Source: Cycloclasticus sp. (GTDB lineage: Bacteria > Pseudomonadota > Gammaproteobacteria > Methylococcales > Cycloclasticaceae). From it: DNA of 64,000 bases. The position numbers and the translations under genes were made by a program. Under the pieces are notes generated by a model. That model searched no databases, was not told where the DNA came from, and saw only the letters and a program-made list of their open reading frames with translations. The stretch spans positions 124,001 through 188,000 of the forward strand of contig NVUJ01000002.1 of NCBI GenBank assembly GCA_002733135.1. The letters run 5' to 3'. Below, piece after piece: positions 63,626 to 64,000 of this stretch. Positions within the stretch are counted from its first letter, which is position 1, and each line of letters opens with the position of its first letter.

Positions 63626-64000
63626 ATGGACAGTACGCCAAATAATGTCGTTCCCATCCAACAGCCACTCGCTCTGGTGGATGGTAAACCTTTCCAGCAA
63701 TTACCCGACGATTTATACATACCCCCAGATGCGTTAGAAGTATTCCTAGAGACCTTTGAAGGTCCCTTAGATTTATTGTTGTATCTGATTAAAAATCAAA
63801 ATATGGATGTTCTTAATATTTCAGTATTGAAAATCACCGAGCAGTATATTGAATATATTGAAATGATGCAGAACCTCCGTATGGAGCTTGCGGCTGAATA
63901 TCTGGTGATGGCAGCGATGCTAGCTGAGATAAAATCTAAAATGTTATTACCAAGGACGGTGGAAGAATTAGAAGAAGAGGAAGACCCACGAGCAGAATTG
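63626..64000 (+). CDS. scpA: Segregation and condensation protein A (3'-truncated by window edge)
   Basis: Absent from the ORF track (no stop in window). Translation: MDSTPNNVVPIQQPLALVDGKPFQQLPDDLYIPPDALEVFLETFEGPLDLLLYLIKNQNMDVLNISVLKITEQYIEYIEMMQNLRMELAAEYLVMAAMLAEIKSKMLLP. Confidence 0.93.
   Translation, partial: MDSTPNNVVPIQQPLALVDGKPFQQLPDDLYIPPDALEVFLETFEGPLDLLLYLIKNQNMDVLNISVLKITEQYIEYIEMMQNLRMELAAEYLVMAAMLAEIKSKMLLPRTVEELEEEEDPRAEL

Overview
This is a gene-dense, moderately AT-rich gammaproteobacterial chromosome segment, probably marine (the lineage is inferred from gene content and order only). Most of it is conserved core. It runs smc (3' part), zipA, ligA and gyrA, then the serC-serA-pheA-hisC-tyrA-aroA-cmk-rpsA-ihfB supra-operon, lapA/lapB and a comEA-like gene. 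Next come a fatty-acid beta-oxidation cluster (MerR regulator, thiolase, FadN-like HAD/ECH fusion, acyl-CoA dehydrogenase, fadD, fadL), rnr-rlmB, rpsF-rpsR-rplI-dnaB, alr-radA and oadGAB. The last third holds dusA-folE-hemH, a REC-GGDEF-EAL protein, mrcB, a YoaA/DinG helicase, tsaB, yciO, an M50 protease, trpS, ppnP and the 5' part of scpA. The clearest accessory region is about 46.45-49.2 kb, a small composite element inserted in the 5' end of dusA. A 20-bp exact direct repeat (TCCATTGCGCCAATGATGGA) flanks it. The original dusA start codon is stranded at the far end, in frame up to a stop. A truncated dusA-type tyrosine integrase lies next to the live dusA. Between the repeats are two units that look like integron gene cassettes, each carrying a two-gene toxin-antitoxin-like operon: (1) a Panacea/DUF4065 (SocA-like) protein plus an uncharacterised 170-aa partner, ending in a well-formed attC-like site; (2) a DUF4258 toxin plus an HTH antitoxin on the opposite strand, ending in a partial attC-like site that runs into the broken integrase. 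No integron integrase is visible. No CRISPR array, rRNA or tRNA was recognised.
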